Source: Novosphingobium sp. SCN 66-18
GTDB taxonomy: Bacteria; Pseudomonadota; Alphaproteobacteria; Sphingomonadales; Sphingomonadaceae
Direction of reading: 5' to 3'
DNA length: 64,000 bases
NCBI GenBank assembly: GCA_001725355.1
Contig: MEGD01000006.1
Location: 22,106 to 86,105, forward strand
The notes under the pieces were generated by a model. The model did not search any database. It was not told the DNA's origin and was given only the letters and a program-made list of their open reading frames with translations. The position numbers and the translations under genes are program-made. Positions 52,685-62,167 of the stretch are shown here, one piece after another. Numbering within the stretch: the stretch's first letter is position 1; the number at the start of each line of letters is the position of its first letter.

Positions 52685-54163
52685 TCAGGCGCTGATGGCC
52701 CGGCGCACGGCCGTTTGCCAGCCGCCGATCAGCCCGGCCCGTTCTTCCGACGCCATCCGCGGCGCGAAGCGGACGAGGCCTTCCACGCCCGGATCGGCCG
52801 AAAGCGCATCGGGCCAGGCGCCGGACTGGTGCCCCGCGAGCAGCGCCGCCCCCAGCGCGGTAGTTTCGAGGTTGGCCGGCCGCTCCACCACGATGTCGAG
52901 AATATCGGCCAGGAACTGGCAGAACCAGTCGTTCGCCGCCATGCCGCCATCGACGCGCAGGACGGCAAGCTTGCCCGCCCCGTCCGCCTGCATCGCCGCG
53001 ACCAGATCGGCCGTCTGGAACGCCACCGATTCCAGCGCGGCGCGCGCGATATGGGCCGCGCCGGTGTCGAAGGTCATGCCGGTCAGCATCCCGCGCGCCT
53101 CGGTATGCCAGTGCGGCGCGCCCAGGCCGACGAAGGCCGGGACCATGAAGACGCCGCCGTTATCGGGCAGCCGTGCGGCCATCTCCTGCGTCTGGCGCGC
53201 CTCCACGATGATGCCCAGTTTGTCGCGCAGCCACTTGATCGCCGCGCCGGCGACGAAAATCGAGCCTTCCATCGCATAGCGCGCCTGCCCGCCGACGCGA
53301 TAGGCAATGGTCGTGAGCAAGCGCGCCCGCGAACGCGCCGCCCTGTCGCCCGTGTTGAGCAGCATGAAGCCGCCCGTGCCATAGGTGATCTTGGCCTGAC
53401 CCGGCGCGAAGCACGACTGGCCGACCAACGCCGCCTGCTGATCGCCCGCCATGCCGCCGATCGCCACACGCGCGCCGAGCAGGTCGGTATGGCCGAAGTC
53501 CGATGCGCTGTCGCAAACTTCGGGCAGGACCGCCGCCGGAATGCGGAACAGCGCCAGCAGGTCGGGGCACCAGCGCTGGCGGTTGATGTCGTAGAGCAGC
53601 GTGCGGCTGGCGTTGGTCACGTCGGTGCGGTGCGAACGCCCTTCGGTCAGGCGCCACAGCAGGAAGGTGTCGATCGTGCCGAACGCCAGTTCGCCCGCTT
53701 CGGCCGCCGCACGCGCGCCGGGCACGGTATCGAGCAGCCAGGCGAGCTTCGTCGCCGAGAAATAGGGATCGAGCAGCAGGCCGGTGCGTTCCTGCACCAG
53801 CGGTTCGTGGCCCGCATCGCGCAGCACGGCGCAGACTTCGGCGGTGCGCCGGTCCTGCCAGACGATCGCGTTGTGCAGCGGCTTGCCCGTCTTGCGGTCC
53901 CACAGCACGGTGGTTTCGCGCTGGTTGGTGACGCCGATCGCCGCGATTTCCGCCGCCGAAAGCCCGCCGCGCTCCAGTGCCAGCTTCGCGCAGGCCAGCG
54001 TATCGCGCCAGATGTCCTCGGCATCGTGTTCGACCCAGCCGGGATGCGGGTAGTGCTGGGGGAATTCCTGCTGCGCGCTGGCAATGACGCGGCGATCCGC
54101 GTCGAACACCAGCGCCCGCGTGGACGTGGTGCCCTGATCGAGCGCGAGGATAAGCCCGGCCAT
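52685..54163 (-). CDS. glpK: glycerol kinase
   Basis: A 492-residue FGGY kinase. The N-terminal [12 protein letters not shown] phosphate loop, [24 protein letters not shown] and C-terminal DGGMAANDW blocks are classical for glycerol kinase. Length matches the family (about 500). It makes glycerol-3-phosphate for GlpD. The glpD stop and glpK start share one base, so the two are co-translated. No glycerol facilitator gene is visible nearby. Confidence 0.94.
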   Translation of the reverse strand: MAGLILALDQGTTSTRALVFDADRRVIASAQQEFPQHYPHPGWVEHDAEDIWRDTLACAKLALERGGLSAAEIAAIGVTNQRETTVLWDRKTGKPLHNAIVWQDRRTAEVCAVLRDAGHEPLVQERTGLLLDPYFSATKLAWLLDTVPGARAAAEAGELAFGTIDTFLLWRLTEGRSHRTDVTNASRTLLYDINRQRWCPDLLALFRIPAAVLPEVCDSASDFGHTDLLGARVAIGGMAGDQQAALVGQSCFAPGQAKITYGTGGFMLLNTGDRAARSRARLLTTIAYRVGGQARYAMEGSIFVAGAAIKWLRDKLGIIVEARQTQEMAARLPDNGGVFMVPAFVGLGAPHWHTEARGMLTGMTFDTGAAHIARAALESVAFQTADLVAAMQADGAGKLAVLRVDGGMAANDWFCQFLADILDIVVERPANLETTALGAALLAGHQSGAWPDALSADPGVEGLVRFAPRMASEERAGLIGGWQTAVRRAISA

Positions 54164-55722
54164 TATCCTTCTCCCCCGCTGGCCACCGCCGGGGCGGCGG
54201 CCGTTTCGTGTCCCGCGCGCCTTGCCAGATAGAGCGCGAGCCGTTCCGCCGTATCAGAAGGACAGACAAGACCCAACTTGGTTCGCCGCCACAGGATGTC
54301 CTCCGCCGTCCGCGCCCATTCGTGCGCGCAGAGATAGTCCACTTCGGCAGCGGTCAATCCGGCGCCGAAATCCTCACCCAGGGCGTTCCAGCCCTCCGCA
54401 CCGCCCAGCCATTCCTCGACGCGCGTGCCATAGGCATGGGCCACGCGCTCGGCCGTGTCGGCGGGCAGGAACGGCCAGCGCGCGCGCACGGTCTGGAGGA
54501 AGGCATCGAAGTCGCCTCCGGGCAAGTCGCCGCCCGGCAGCGGCCCCGCGCCCGTCCATGCCGGCCCCATCGCCGGCAGGAACGGGGCCAGCTTTTCCAG
54601 CGCGTGCTCCGCCAGCCGGCGATACGTCGTCAGCTTGCCGCCGAACACGCTCAGCAGCTGCGGGCCTTCCTCGCGCCCCAGCTTGAGCACATAGTCGCGC
54701 GTGATCGCCTTGGCGTCGTCTCCGCCATCGTCGTACAGCGGGCGGACGCCCGAATACGTCGAGATGACGTCGGCCGGCGCAACCTGCCGCTCGAAGTATT
54801 CGCTGACGGTGTGGCAGAGGTACTCGGTTTCCTCGGCGCTGATCCTGGGCCGCGCGCGCTCGGCCTCGTCCACCAGCACATCCGTCGTGCCGATCAGCGT
54901 GAAGCGCTTCTGGTACGGGATGGTGAAGACGATGCGTCCGTCCGGGTTCTGCAGGATGAACGCGTGATCGCCCTTGTAGAGCGGCGGCACGATGATGTGG
55001 CTGCCCTTGACCAGCCGGATACCGCCCTCATGCGCCACGCCGCCGGTGTCGTGCAGCAGGCTGCCTGCCCACGGGCCAGCGGCGTTGACGAGGGCACGCG
55101 CCTGCACGGTGGACGCGGCGCCACCGGCTTCCTCGCGCAAATCCACCTGCCACAGGCCGTCTTCCACCCGCGCCCCGGTCATGGCCACGCCCGTCCGGAT
55201 CGTCGCCCCGCGCGCGGCGGCGTCCATGGCGTTGAGCACGACCATCCGCGCATCGTCCACCCATGCGTCCGAATAGGCGAAGCCGCTGGTCAGGCCGGGC
55301 TTGAGCCCATCGCTCCAGCGCGGATCGCGCAGCGAGACCCCTTCCGACTTTGGCAGGCTTTGCTTGCCGCCGATGTGATCGTAGAGCCACAACCCGATGC
55401 GGATCATCCAGCCGGGCCGGCCGCCCTTGGGTCGGGGCAGGACGAAGCGTAGCGGCCAGATGATGTGCGGAGCGATCCGCAGCAGGCGTTCGCGCTCCTG
55501 CAACGCTTCGCGCACCAGGCGGAATTCGTAGTATTCGAGATAACGCAGCCCGCCATGGATCAGCTTCGTGCTGGCCGACGAGGTGTGCGAGGCGAGATCC
55601 TCGCGCTCCACCAGCAGGACGTTCAGCCCGCGCCCTGCCGCATCGCGCGCGATGCCGGCACCGTTGATGCCGCCTCCTACGACAACGATGTCATAAACGG
55701 GCGATGCGCTTGTTTTCGTCAT
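54163..55722 (-). CDS. glpD: aerobic glycerol-3-phosphate dehydrogenase
   Basis: A 519-residue FAD-dependent membrane-associated dehydrogenase. It has the N-terminal dinucleotide motif [20 protein letters not shown] and the family block [24 protein letters not shown], plus the C-terminal DAO domain (SGLRPLYDD-like [21 protein letters not shown]). It oxidises G3P to DHAP and passes electrons to quinone. The start at 55722 gives the normal N-terminus ([18 protein letters not shown]). First gene of the glpD-glpK pair. Confidence 0.94.
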   Translation of the reverse strand: MTKTSASPVYDIVVVGGGINGAGIARDAAGRGLNVLLVEREDLASHTSSASTKLIHGGLRYLEYYEFRLVREALQERERLLRIAPHIIWPLRFVLPRPKGGRPGWMIRIGLWLYDHIGGKQSLPKSEGVSLRDPRWSDGLKPGLTSGFAYSDAWVDDARMVVLNAMDAAARGATIRTGVAMTGARVEDGLWQVDLREEAGGAASTVQARALVNAAGPWAGSLLHDTGGVAHEGGIRLVKGSHIIVPPLYKGDHAFILQNPDGRIVFTIPYQKRFTLIGTTDVLVDEAERARPRISAEETEYLCHTVSEYFERQVAPADVISTYSGVRPLYDDGGDDAKAITRDYVLKLGREEGPQLLSVFGGKLTTYRRLAEHALEKLAPFLPAMGPAWTGAGPLPGGDLPGGDFDAFLQTVRARWPFLPADTAERVAHAYGTRVEEWLGGAEGWNALGEDFGAGLTAAEVDYLCAHEWARTAEDILWRRTKLGLVCPSDTAERLALYLARRAGHETAAAPAVASGGEG

Positions 55723-55789
55723 TTCAGGCGATCCTGTTCCCGGAAGCTGCGCGGAGCGCCTGGAGGCGTAAAGATGCGGGAATGCCGCG

Positions 55790-56695
55790 TCAATTGGGCA
55801 CCCCGGACGCAAACGTATCCGCCGGGATCGCCCCCGGGCGCATGATCGTCCAGCCGGCGAGCGCGTGGCCGGCTCGCGCGGCGGCACGCGGATCGGCGCC
55901 GCGCATCCGCTCCGCCAGATAGCCTCCGTTGAACGCATCGCCCGCGCCACTGGTATCGACCGGGTCGAGCACGGCGTCGGGCGCGATGATCGTCGCATCG
56001 GGCAGCAGGCACCCCGCCTCGCCCAGCTTGACCACGGTTTCGCGGCACCCGGCGGCCTGCCAGTGCGCCGACACCGCCGGTGCGGAGCTTGCGCCCCCCA
56101 TGGCGATCTCGTCGTCCAGCGTCGGCAGGCCGATATCCGCCACCGCGATCGCGCTGTCGCGCGCGGTACGCGCTTCTGCTGCATCCTGCCACAACCGGGG
56201 CCGGTAGTTCCCGTCGAACGAGACTTTGCCGCCGCGCGCACGCACCCGGCGGGCCAGCGCCAGCAGAGCCTTGCGCGCTTCGGCCGGCAGGATCGCCAGC
56301 GTAATCAGCGAAAAATGGATGAGGTCCGCTCGCTCCACCTGCTCCAGCGCCGCCGCCGCGCCGGGCAGTGCGAACATTTCGCGCGCGGCGCTGGTATCGC
56401 GCCAATAAGCGAAACTGCGCTCTCCCCGCGCGTCGGTACTGATCGCATAAAGACCGGTCTGGCGGGTCGGGTGCGCCAGCGCCAGCGAACAGTCCAGCCC
56501 TTCCGCCGCCCAGCGCCGCCGCAAGTCATCCGCGAAAGGATCGCTGCCCAGCGCGGTGAAATAGGCTACGTCATGCCCGGCGCGCGCCAGATGGATCGCG
56601 GTGTTCAGCGTATCCCCGCCATAGCCCAGCGCCCAGCCCTCGCCCTGCCGCGAGAGTTCGAGCATGGCTTCGCCCACGCATACGATCCGGGCCAT
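55790..56695 (-). CDS. kdgK: 2-keto-3-deoxygluconate kinase (PfkB family)
   Basis: A 301-residue PfkB kinase. N-terminal GEAMLELS, then the KdgK-like segments YGGDTLNTAIHLARAG and YFTALGSDPFADDLRR, ERSFAYWRD, and the C-terminal catalytic DTSGAGDAFNGGYL (base Asp in GAGD). These match KdgK better than fructokinase. It phosphorylates KDG from hexuronate breakdown. The preceding GH2 enzyme and TonB receptor on the same strand support a glucuronide pathway; it overlaps no gene but abuts GH2. Confidence 0.82.
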   Translation of the reverse strand: MARIVCVGEAMLELSRQGEGWALGYGGDTLNTAIHLARAGHDVAYFTALGSDPFADDLRRRWAAEGLDCSLALAHPTRQTGLYAISTDARGERSFAYWRDTSAAREMFALPGAAAALEQVERADLIHFSLITLAILPAEARKALLALARRVRARGGKVSFDGNYRPRLWQDAAEARTARDSAIAVADIGLPTLDDEIAMGGASSAPAVSAHWQAAGCRETVVKLGEAGCLLPDATIIAPDAVLDPVDTSGAGDAFNGGYLAERMRGADPRAAARAGHALAGWTIMRPGAIPADTFASGVPN

Positions 56696-58591
56696 TCAGC
56701 GTCCTGCCTGATCTTTGGCCTGATAATAGTGCGCCAGGACGTCGAACGCCATCTTGTGCTGGCCGGTTTCCGAAATCAGACCCTTGCGGTTCCAGCCTTG
56801 CTGGAAATCCGGATTCTGGCGGCGGGGAGAACGGAAATCCTTGAGGATCCAAGGAGACATGCCGCGCAGCGTGGGCAGTTCGTCCGCCATGGCCAGGGTC
56901 TTGCGGTAGTATTCCGCCTGGAACTCCTCGGAGAACTTCTGCCCGGCGCCGCCATCGTGAAAGCCCGCCTTGGCATCCGCGCCGAACTCGGAAAAGACCA
57001 GCGGCTTGTTGGCGGGCACATGCCAGACGCTGCCCGGCAGATCGGCCAGCCGATCGTTGGTGTACCAGCCGTTGTACGTATTGATCGCCATGACATCGAG
57101 AACATCGGCCAGCGGATCGGCCAGCGTCATCGTCGGCACCGCCGCATCCTTCGCGCGATCGACCAGCAGTGCCGCACTGACCAGCCGCGTATCGTCCAGC
57201 CGGCGCACATCGCTGACCAGCGTGCGCAGGAACACGTTGCGCGCGTCCGTTACCGGCGTTTCGTTGGCGACGCTCCAGATCGCCACCGAGGCGCGATTGC
57301 GATCGCGGAGGATATTCTCCGCCAGCATGTTGCGTGCCGTCGCCAGCGTCTGCGGGTTCGACCACGCGACCATCCAGTAGACCGGCACCTCGCTCCACAC
57401 GAGCAGGCCCATTTCGTCCGCCGCACGGGTCATCACTTCGCTGTGCGGATAGTGCGCCAGCCGCACGTAATTGCCGTGCAAGCCGTTCTTGACCTCGCCC
57501 AGCAAGGCCCGCGCCGCATCGGGCGTGATCACGCGCGCCGGATTGCTGCCGATTTCCTCCTCGTGCACCGAGATACCGCGCAGGAACACCGGCTTGCCGT
57601 TGAGCAGGATGTCCGCCCCGCGCGTTTCGATGGTGCGGAAGCCCACGCGGTCGCGCCAGGTATCCTCGCCCGCCGCGATCGTCACGTCATAGAGCCGGGG
57701 CGTTTCGGGCGACCAGCGCACCAGTGCGCGTGGCGCGGTCATCGTGGCGCGCCAGTCTCCATGCGCGTCGGTCTTGCCGGCCAGCTCCAGCTTCAGTTCC
57801 CCGATACGCAGACGGATCGCGCTGTTGGCGGCCTGCGGGCCATCGAGATGCGCGCTGACCGTGATCCGGCCATCACGCGTCAGCCGCACCCACGCATCGT
57901 CCACGTAAGTGTCGGGCGTGGTGATCAGGCGGATCGGGCGCGTGACGCCGCCATAGTTCTCCCAGTCGGTCACCGGCGGAGGGACGGTGGTGGCGGTCGC
58001 CTGCGAATCCACGCCGATCGTCACCTGGTTCGCGCCATCGCGCAGCAGCTTCGTCACATCGAAGGCGAAGGGGGTGAAACCGCCCTCGTGCCGGCCCACC
58101 GGCTGGCCGTTGACATAGACCGTGGTGGTGTAGTTCGCCGCACCGAAGCGCAGGAACGTGCGCCCTTTGCGCTGCGCGGGCACATCGAACGCGCGCTGAT
58201 ACCAGACGAGGCCCTGATAGTGGCGCATCTCGGGCGTCTGCGCCAGCCACGAACCGGGCAGCGCGGCGGTGGGCGAATGCGCCATGTCGAATTCGTACAG
58301 CGTGCGGTTGTCCTCGGCCATGGCCTTGCGGACATCGACATCGGCATAACGCTGCTGCCCGCGCTCGGGCATCTCGCCATGGAAGCCGGCGATCCCCGCA
58401 CGATAGGGATCGATCGAATAATGCCACGGGCCGGAAAGATCGGTGCCCTGGCGCATGTCGGCCGAAACGAGCAGCGGCCCGTTCTGCACGGTGCTGAGCG
58501 GCAGGACCGCGGGTGCTTCCTGCGCCATGGCCGGCACGGCGCATCCCAGCGCCGCCACGATCAATCCCGCTTTTACCCGAACCTGCCGCAT
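56696..58591 (-). CDS. exported glycoside hydrolase family 2 (beta-glucuronidase-like)
   Basis: A 631-residue exported protein (signal about 5-23, ending AMAQ) with the GH2 layout: sugar-binding domain (about 50-220, FLRFGAANYTTTVYVNGQPVG), Ig-like domain (about 225-320), and a TIM barrel. The acid/base Glu is in WSVANET (about residue 443) and the nucleophile Glu in VFSEFGAD (about 537). INTYNGWY resembles beta-glucuronidases. With kdgK it suggests hydrolysis of glucuronides or similar uronosides. Substrate is inferred. Confidence 0.85.
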   Translation of the reverse strand: MRQVRVKAGLIVAALGCAVPAMAQEAPAVLPLSTVQNGPLLVSADMRQGTDLSGPWHYSIDPYRAGIAGFHGEMPERGQQRYADVDVRKAMAEDNRTLYEFDMAHSPTAALPGSWLAQTPEMRHYQGLVWYQRAFDVPAQRKGRTFLRFGAANYTTTVYVNGQPVGRHEGGFTPFAFDVTKLLRDGANQVTIGVDSQATATTVPPPVTDWENYGGVTRPIRLITTPDTYVDDAWVRLTRDGRITVSAHLDGPQAANSAIRLRIGELKLELAGKTDAHGDWRATMTAPRALVRWSPETPRLYDVTIAAGEDTWRDRVGFRTIETRGADILLNGKPVFLRGISVHEEEIGSNPARVITPDAARALLGEVKNGLHGNYVRLAHYPHSEVMTRAADEMGLLVWSEVPVYWMVAWSNPQTLATARNMLAENILRDRNRASVAIWSVANETPVTDARNVFLRTLVSDVRRLDDTRLVSAALLVDRAKDAAVPTMTLADPLADVLDVMAINTYNGWYTNDRLADLPGSVWHVPANKPLVFSEFGADAKAGFHDGGAGQKFSEEFQAEYYRKTLAMADELPTLRGMSPWILKDFRSPRRQNPDFQQGWNRKGLISETGQHKMAFDVLAHYYQAKDQAGR

Positions 58592-58643
58592 GTCCTTCTC
58601 CCGCGCTTGTCGCCCGATACGTCTATTGGCGCTCCGGAAGGGT

Positions 58644-58669
58644 GGTGGGGGCTGAGGGACGCCCCCACC
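58644..58669 (-). terminator. hairpin after TonB receptor gene
   Basis: GGTGGGGGC and GCCCCCACC form a perfect 9-bp stem with an 8-base loop, 24 bp beyond the receptor stop on the minus strand and before the GH2 gene. There is no T-tract, so it may be an attenuator or mRNA stabiliser rather than a strong terminator. Confidence 0.5.
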
Positions 58670-58693
58670 GTTGCGACCGGAGGACCCGGATCG

Positions 58694-60967
58694 TCAGAAA
58701 TTGACGCCGAAACGCACGCCGCCGTAGCGGCGATAGTCACGCGGCAGCACCGCCTGCGTCGCCAGCACCGTGCCGAAGTTGCTGGCCGTGTTCACCAGCG
58801 ACCCGTAGTACTGCTTGTCGAACAGGTTGTTGATGAACCCGGTCAGTTCCCAGCGGCGATCCTCGGCGCGCAGGCCCAGCGCGATATTGACGATCGAATA
58901 GGCCGGCTGGAACGTCTGCGGGTCTTCCGCCACGAAGTAGAGGCTGCTCTGGTACTGCCAGTTGAGCTGGGCCACGCCGCGCAGGGTGTCGGTCAGCGCC
59001 GGGCTGTATTCCGTGCCGAGCGCGAACTTCCACTTCGGCGCCTGCACGGCGCGCGCGCCGGTCAGGTTCTGGTAGTTAGGCGAACCGCTGATGCAGCCCG
59101 TCGCGGCCGTCTGCAACGGATAGCACTGCGCGGTCGGGTACGAGAGGTACTTCGCGTCGAGATAGGCCAGCGACCAGTTGAGCGAGAGGTCGCCCGTCCG
59201 CGCCGAGGTATCGAGTTCGACGCCCTTGGTGCCCAGCTTGCCGACGTTGGTGAGGCGGAAGTTCTGCGTGCCGCCGATCGTCTCGATCGATTGCGCCTGC
59301 AGGTTCTTGTAGGTCGTGTCGAAGTAGGTGAGGTTCACCGTCACGTGCCGGTCGAGGAACTGCATGCGCGCGCCGACCTCGATATCGCGCGAGCGTTCGG
59401 GCAGCAGCGGGCCGGCGGCCGCACGCGCCGCATTGAAGCCGGTGGTGAGGTCGTAGGTCTGGCCCTTGTAGCCGGTCGAATAGGTCGCGAACACCATCAG
59501 GTCGGGCGTGAATTCATAGCGCGCGCTGATCCGGTAGGTGCCGGCCGTCTTCGATGCGCCGCCACTGAAGAACTGGCTGCCGGCCGCCGCCAGGTTGTCC
59601 TGGAAGGTGTAGGCGATCTTTTCGTTCTGCACGCGGCCGCCCGCCGTCAGCGTGGCCTTGGGCATGAATTCCCAGTCGGCCTGCACGAAGCCGGCAACCT
59701 GCCGCGACTTGGACGTGGCATACCAGTTGGCCGGCGAGAACGCGGGGCCGCGATAAAACGGCCGCTCGAACCGTACATCGGCATAGTAGGCGCCGACCGT
59801 GTAGCGGAACGGCTTGTCGCCGGGCGACAGCAGGCGGACTTCCTGCGTGAACAGCCGCGATTTGAACGCGCCGACCTGGATGTTGCTGCCGATCGGCAGC
59901 GTCGAGGAGGTATCGTCGTGATCGAGGTAATCGTTCAGGCGGAACTTGTCGTAGGACGTGATCGAGATCAGCGTCAGGTCGCCCAGCCCGAATTCGCCGC
60001 GCAGCGAACCACCGCCGCCGTAATACTTGGTGCGGGAATCGTAGTTGTTGCTGATGTCCTGGTTTTCGGGGTTCACGTTCACGCCGGGCATCGTCACGCC
60101 CACGGTCTGGCCGGCGGTGTTGCGCAGCAGCGCGCCGGGCGCCATGCGGATGAACGGACGGCCGACGGTGGTGGTGCCGTTCACGTAGTTGCCCGAAAGC
60201 GTGATCTTGACGTCGGAGCTGGGCTCGTAACGGATCTTGCCGCGCAGGTTCACCGTTTCGCGACCGTTCACGGTCTTGCCGTTGTACAGGTTGTGGACGT
60301 TGCCATCCCACTTCGAATAGCTGGCCGAGAGCACATAGCCGAGATCCTGGGCAAGCGGCCCGGAGATGCTCACGTTGCCGCCCACTTCGGAATCGGTGGT
60401 GGCCAGGATGTTGGCGCGGGCGTGGAAGGTGTCGGTCGGCTCACGCGTGATGATGTTGATCAGACCCGCCGAGGCCGACTTGCCGTAAAGCGTGCTCTGC
60501 GGCCCGCGCAGCACTTCGATGCGTTCCACGTCGGGCAGATCGGTGAAGGCGCGGGCCTGAAAGGCCAGCGGCACTTCGTCGACGAGCACGGCCACGCTCG
60601 GCTCCACGCCAATGCCGAAGGCGAAGGTGCCGACGCCGCGCAGCGAGACGTTGGCGTTGGCGGGGTGCTCGGCGGGGCGGATCGTCAGCGAGGGCGCGAT
60701 CTTGCCCAGATCCTGGAACTGCGTGACGCCGGCGGCCTTGAGCTGGGTCGGCCCGACCACCGAAACGGCGAGAGGAACGCTCTGCACGTTTTCCGCGCGC
60801 TTCTGCGCGGTGACAATGATCTCGCCGGGTGCCGCGGAATCAGCCCCGGAATCGGACTTCGCAGATGCCTGATCCTGCGCCGCGTTCTGCGCAATGGCCG
60901 GCTGCGCCAACGCTGCCGTCGCGGCAGCCAGCGCACCGAGGCAAACGGAATTGCGGAAACAGGTCAT
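58694..60967 (-). CDS. TonB-dependent receptor upstream of GH2/kdgK
   Basis: A 757-residue outer-membrane receptor: signal peptide (about 5-28, ending AIAQN), TonB-box-like GEIIVTAQKRAENVQ, plug (VSLRGVGTFAFGIGVEPSVAVLVDEVPL; RIEVLRGPQSTLYGKSASAGLIN) and barrel ending GGVRFGVNF. The ATG at 60967 lies about 8 bases behind AGGGAG; an ATG two codons earlier sits on top of it. It probably imports the oligosaccharide or glycoside cut by the GH2 enzyme. Confidence 0.88.
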   Translation of the reverse strand: MTCFRNSVCLGALAAATAALAQPAIAQNAAQDQASAKSDSGADSAAPGEIIVTAQKRAENVQSVPLAVSVVGPTQLKAAGVTQFQDLGKIAPSLTIRPAEHPANANVSLRGVGTFAFGIGVEPSVAVLVDEVPLAFQARAFTDLPDVERIEVLRGPQSTLYGKSASAGLINIITREPTDTFHARANILATTDSEVGGNVSISGPLAQDLGYVLSASYSKWDGNVHNLYNGKTVNGRETVNLRGKIRYEPSSDVKITLSGNYVNGTTTVGRPFIRMAPGALLRNTAGQTVGVTMPGVNVNPENQDISNNYDSRTKYYGGGGSLRGEFGLGDLTLISITSYDKFRLNDYLDHDDTSSTLPIGSNIQVGAFKSRLFTQEVRLLSPGDKPFRYTVGAYYADVRFERPFYRGPAFSPANWYATSKSRQVAGFVQADWEFMPKATLTAGGRVQNEKIAYTFQDNLAAAGSQFFSGGASKTAGTYRISARYEFTPDLMVFATYSTGYKGQTYDLTTGFNAARAAAGPLLPERSRDIEVGARMQFLDRHVTVNLTYFDTTYKNLQAQSIETIGGTQNFRLTNVGKLGTKGVELDTSARTGDLSLNWSLAYLDAKYLSYPTAQCYPLQTAATGCISGSPNYQNLTGARAVQAPKWKFALGTEYSPALTDTLRGVAQLNWQYQSSLYFVAEDPQTFQPAYSIVNIALGLRAEDRRWELTGFINNLFDKQYYGSLVNTASNFGTVLATQAVLPRDYRRYGGVRFGVNF

Positions 60968-61370
60968 CTCCATTCTCCCTGGAAGTAGAAGCACGGGTTC
61001 TTCGCCCGTGAAGCATCGGCCTCCTATCAAATGGCCTTACCAGATACAAGCCGTTCTTCGCAGATTTTGACAACTTTGGTCATTCCTCCTTACAGGGAAT
61101 TGGCCGCACAACCCGTCATGACATTGATATAGCAATATATTTATGGATCATAGCCGCTATCGCAACGCCCGGAAAACGAAGCCTCGGGCGGGCGAAGGCT
61201 CACCGTGGCGCGGCAAAAAATCCGCCACCCGCCGCTCGTTGGCTGGGCCAGAGCAATAACCTTCCCGGGAAATGCCAAATTGGCCTGTCCAATAATTCCG
61301 GTGACGCGCAGGACGCACCGCATGGCTTGCGGCAACGCGGAAAGTGCGGTCAGGACGGATTCGGAGCGGG
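60968..61370. other. 403-bp intergenic region
   Basis: No gene is supported here. The part near the receptor (about 61030-61140) is AT-rich and should hold its promoter; the rest up to the ridA stop is GC-rich with no clear hairpin or repeat. A minus-strand open frame covering this interval (to 62103) runs antisense through ridA in another frame and lacks protein-like features. Confidence 0.5.
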
Positions 61371-61811
61371 TTACTTCCGGGGCAACGTGGCCCAGCATTC
61401 GACCTCGGTCACCGCGCCCATCGCGAGACCGTTCACGCCCAATGCGCTTCGCGCGGGCAAGCGACCGGGTTTGAAGTAGGACACGTAGATGCGGTTGAAC
61501 GCGCTCCACTGGCTCATGTCGGCAAGATAGACCGTGCACTTGAACACGTCGTCGGTGTTCAATCCCTCCCGCGCGAGCGTGGCGACGATGTTGTCCATCG
61601 TCTGGCGCACCTGCGCGTCGAAACCTTGCACCAGCTTCCCGTCCGGCCCCGTTCCGATCTCGCCCGAGAGATACAGAATTCCATCGACCGCCACCGCCTT
61701 GGAAAACGGAAAGCCTACAGCCGCCGGCACATGGCGGGCGGGCGCGGCATCGGCGGTGGCCATCGGCGCGAGCAGGCTCAACCCTATCGCGTGCATTGTG
61801 AAACGGCGCAT
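61371..61811 (-). CDS. exported RidA-family protein
   Basis: A 146-residue RidA/YjgF-fold protein with an N-terminal signal peptide (MRRFTMHAIGLSLLAP..., ending about residue 22). RidA blocks are present: YLSGEIGT, QVRQTMDNI, VFKCTVYLADMSQW, and PARSALGV with the conserved Arg, then EVECWATL. Cytosolic RidA clears enamines; an exported form must act on a different, periplasmic substrate. The start at 61811 follows AAGGAAG; the longer frame adds nine residues. It stands alone. Confidence 0.85.
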   Translation of the reverse strand: MRRFTMHAIGLSLLAPMATADAAPARHVPAAVGFPFSKAVAVDGILYLSGEIGTGPDGKLVQGFDAQVRQTMDNIVATLAREGLNTDDVFKCTVYLADMSQWSAFNRIYVSYFKPGRLPARSALGVNGLAMGAVTEVECWATLPRK

Positions 61812-62167
61812 CGCAGCTTCCTTGTTTTCGCGGGCCAAGGGATTCCCGCACGGCGGAAGCGCACCCTATCCGCACGCTCCGGTCGCCGCCAGCGCTGATC
61901 GCGGGGCCTTGGAGCACCTCGTCAAGCGCATGGCCGGACGCGCGTGCAATGCGGCGCCGGATTCCGACGACGGAATGGGAAAGTCCCGATTTCCCCAGTT
62001 CGGCACTGGTCTGGACATTGGAATACGACCAACACTTATCCCTCGCGAAAATCCCTAAGTGTTTTCCTTTATACGTCCGTAATTTTGATGGATATTTTAC
62101 CATCGTAGATAGCCGTTGCTTTCAAAACGCCACTTAAACTGGCGCGTCGATCAGGAAAGGGCGGCGA
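61812..62167. other. 356-bp divergent intergenic region
   Basis: No gene is supported. From about 62025 the sequence is AT-rich. It contains the inverted repeat AACACTTA-N17-TAAGTGTT (62031-62063) and a small hairpin CGCCA-N7-TGGCG (62128-62144) close to the autotransporter start. These look like promoter and operator elements of the autotransporter gene. The ridA-proximal half is GC-rich and featureless. Confidence 0.5.
62031..62063. promoter_or_regulatory. inverted repeat upstream of autotransporter
   Basis: Perfect 8-bp arms, AACACTTA and TAAGTGTT, 17 bp apart, in the AT-rich region 105 bp before the autotransporter start. Probably a regulator binding site; the regulator is unknown. Confidence 0.5.

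Noticed and set aside
55865-60988. Open frame of about 1700 codons on the plus strand
   Set aside because: It is antisense to kdgK, GH2 and the TonB receptor and is Arg/His/Gly-rich without domain features, a typical GC-rich antisense shadow.
61141-62103. 320-codon minus-strand open frame around ridA
   Set aside because: It lies in a different frame across ridA, which has clear family motifs; the translation has no signal or domain.
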